Shown here: positions 5,516 through 5,995 of the stretch, piece after piece
Numbering within the stretch: position 1 is the first letter of the stretch
How the letters are laid out: every line of letters begins with the position of its first letter
Assembly: GCA_947462525.1 (NCBI GenBank)
Contig: CANHPK010000113.1
Span: forward strand, 1 to 5,995
Direction of reading: 5' to 3'
Length of the DNA stretch: 5,995 nt
Source of the DNA: Roseiflexaceae bacterium
Lineage (GTDB): Bacteria; Chloroflexota; Chloroflexia; Chloroflexales; Roseiflexaceae
The notes under the pieces: model-generated
What the model saw: only the letters and a program-made list of their open reading frames with translations
Database searches by the model: none
Told to the model about the DNA's origin: nothing
Position numbers and translations under genes: made by a program

Positions 5516-5995
5516 CTAGCCTAAGGCGCTGGCTGCCTCGGCTGCGATGTAGGTCAATTGCTCGCGGAGCGATGCGTGCGTATGCCAGCTGCGGCTGTCC
5601 CATTGCACGCCGCTCAGGTCATCACCGCTGTACAGGATTTGCCCCATGGTGATGCCACGGAGTTGTGCGACTGCCAGCAACGCGGCGTTTTCCATCTCTA
5701 CCGTCAAGCATCCCTCGGCACGACGTTGAGCGATTTTGTCGCGTGTTTCGCGGTAGAAGGCGTCGGTTGTCCATGTTGCACCCGCAACGTATGGGATGTG
5801 ATGTGCATCGAGGATAGCAGTGATAGCTGCCGTTGCCCGTGGTTGCGCTTCGATCCATCGATTCGGGGCGACATAATGATATGACGTACCCTCGTCGCGG
5901 AGTGCTTTGGTCGGGACCACGACATGCCCCAGCGTTAATTCTTGGTGGAGTGACCCTGCTCCCCCGACGGCGACGACGGTGCGGATACCATGGCC
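5516..5995 (-). CDS. Nucleoside phosphorylase, PNP/UDP family (partial, start outside window)
   Basis: Members split purine or uridine nucleosides with phosphate into free base and ribose-1-phosphate, for nucleoside salvage in the cytoplasm. The frame is open from the window edge to TAG at 5518-5516, giving 159 residues, the C-terminal 60-65% of a typical protein of about 240-260. An in-frame GTG at 5920 is internal: the 25 codons upstream encode a conserved family segment (TVVAVGGAGSL, then LTLGHVVVPTKALRDEG), so translation must begin beyond 5995. Visible motifs are the glycine-rich GGAGS (11-15), RDEGTSYHY (33-41), TDAFY in the strand before the active site, TVEMENAA (98-105), whose Met and Glu contact ribose in the family, and GDDLSG (124-129). 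Purine or uridine preference cannot be decided here, since the N-terminal phosphate-binding part is missing. It lies upstream of clpC on the same strand with a terminator between. Confidence 0.88.
   Translation of the reverse strand, partial: GHGIRTVVAVGGAGSLHQELTLGHVVVPTKALRDEGTSYHYVAPNRWIEAQPRATAAITAILDAHHIPYVAGATWTTDAFYRETRDKIAQRRAEGCLTVEMENAALLAVAQLRGITMGQILYSGDDLSGVQWDSRSWHTHASLREQLTYIAAEAASALG

Noticed and set aside
5516..5920. A complete 134-residue phosphorylase starting at the GTG at 5920
   Set aside because: The 25 in-frame codons further upstream encode conserved family sequence (GGAGS, TLGHVV), so the gene is cut by the window edge.

Overview
This 6 kb window looks like ordinary chromosomal DNA from a moderately GC-rich free-living bacterium. 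It holds three complete genes and two genes cut by the window edges. The best guess is a Chloroflexota (Chloroflexia-like) organism. That rests on remembered resemblance of the ClpC, the long-form SerA, the HTH-membrane-M23 protein and the nucleoside phosphorylase to proteins of that phylum. It is an inference, not a database result. Base and codon use look even across the window, and there are no transposases, phage genes, tRNAs, rRNAs or CRISPR arrays.

Layout, left to right. Positions 1-66 are probably the last 21 codons of a + strand gene that starts outside the window. Positions 131-1123 (+) encode an inner-membrane protein with a cytoplasmic XRE-type helix-turn-helix, one transmembrane helix and an external LytM/M23 metallopeptidase domain. 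A 69-base gap follows, holding an extended -10 promoter candidate and a tight terminator-like hairpin with a T tract. Positions 1193-2767 (+) are serA, a long (type I) D-3-phosphoglycerate dehydrogenase that starts serine biosynthesis. The 133-base convergent gap 2768-2900 contains two long perfect hairpins. Positions 2901-5372 (-) are clpC, the Hsp100 AAA+ unfoldase that works with ClpP. Its leader (5373-5515) holds a promoter, a tandem GTCTATT repeat over the -35, and the terminator of the next gene. Positions 5516-5995 (-) are the C-terminal part of a PNP/UDP-family nucleoside phosphorylase whose start lies beyond the window.

The genes do not form a pathway. They are housekeeping functions side by side: cell-wall remodelling, serine synthesis, protein quality control and nucleoside salvage. 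Each is separated from its neighbours by a terminator-like hairpin or its own promoter candidate. No clearly new multi-gene system is visible. The points most worth a second look are the HTH-TM-M23 architecture with its altered zinc site and calcium-loop-like insert, the attenuator-like leader of serA, and the tandem heptamer upstream of clpC.
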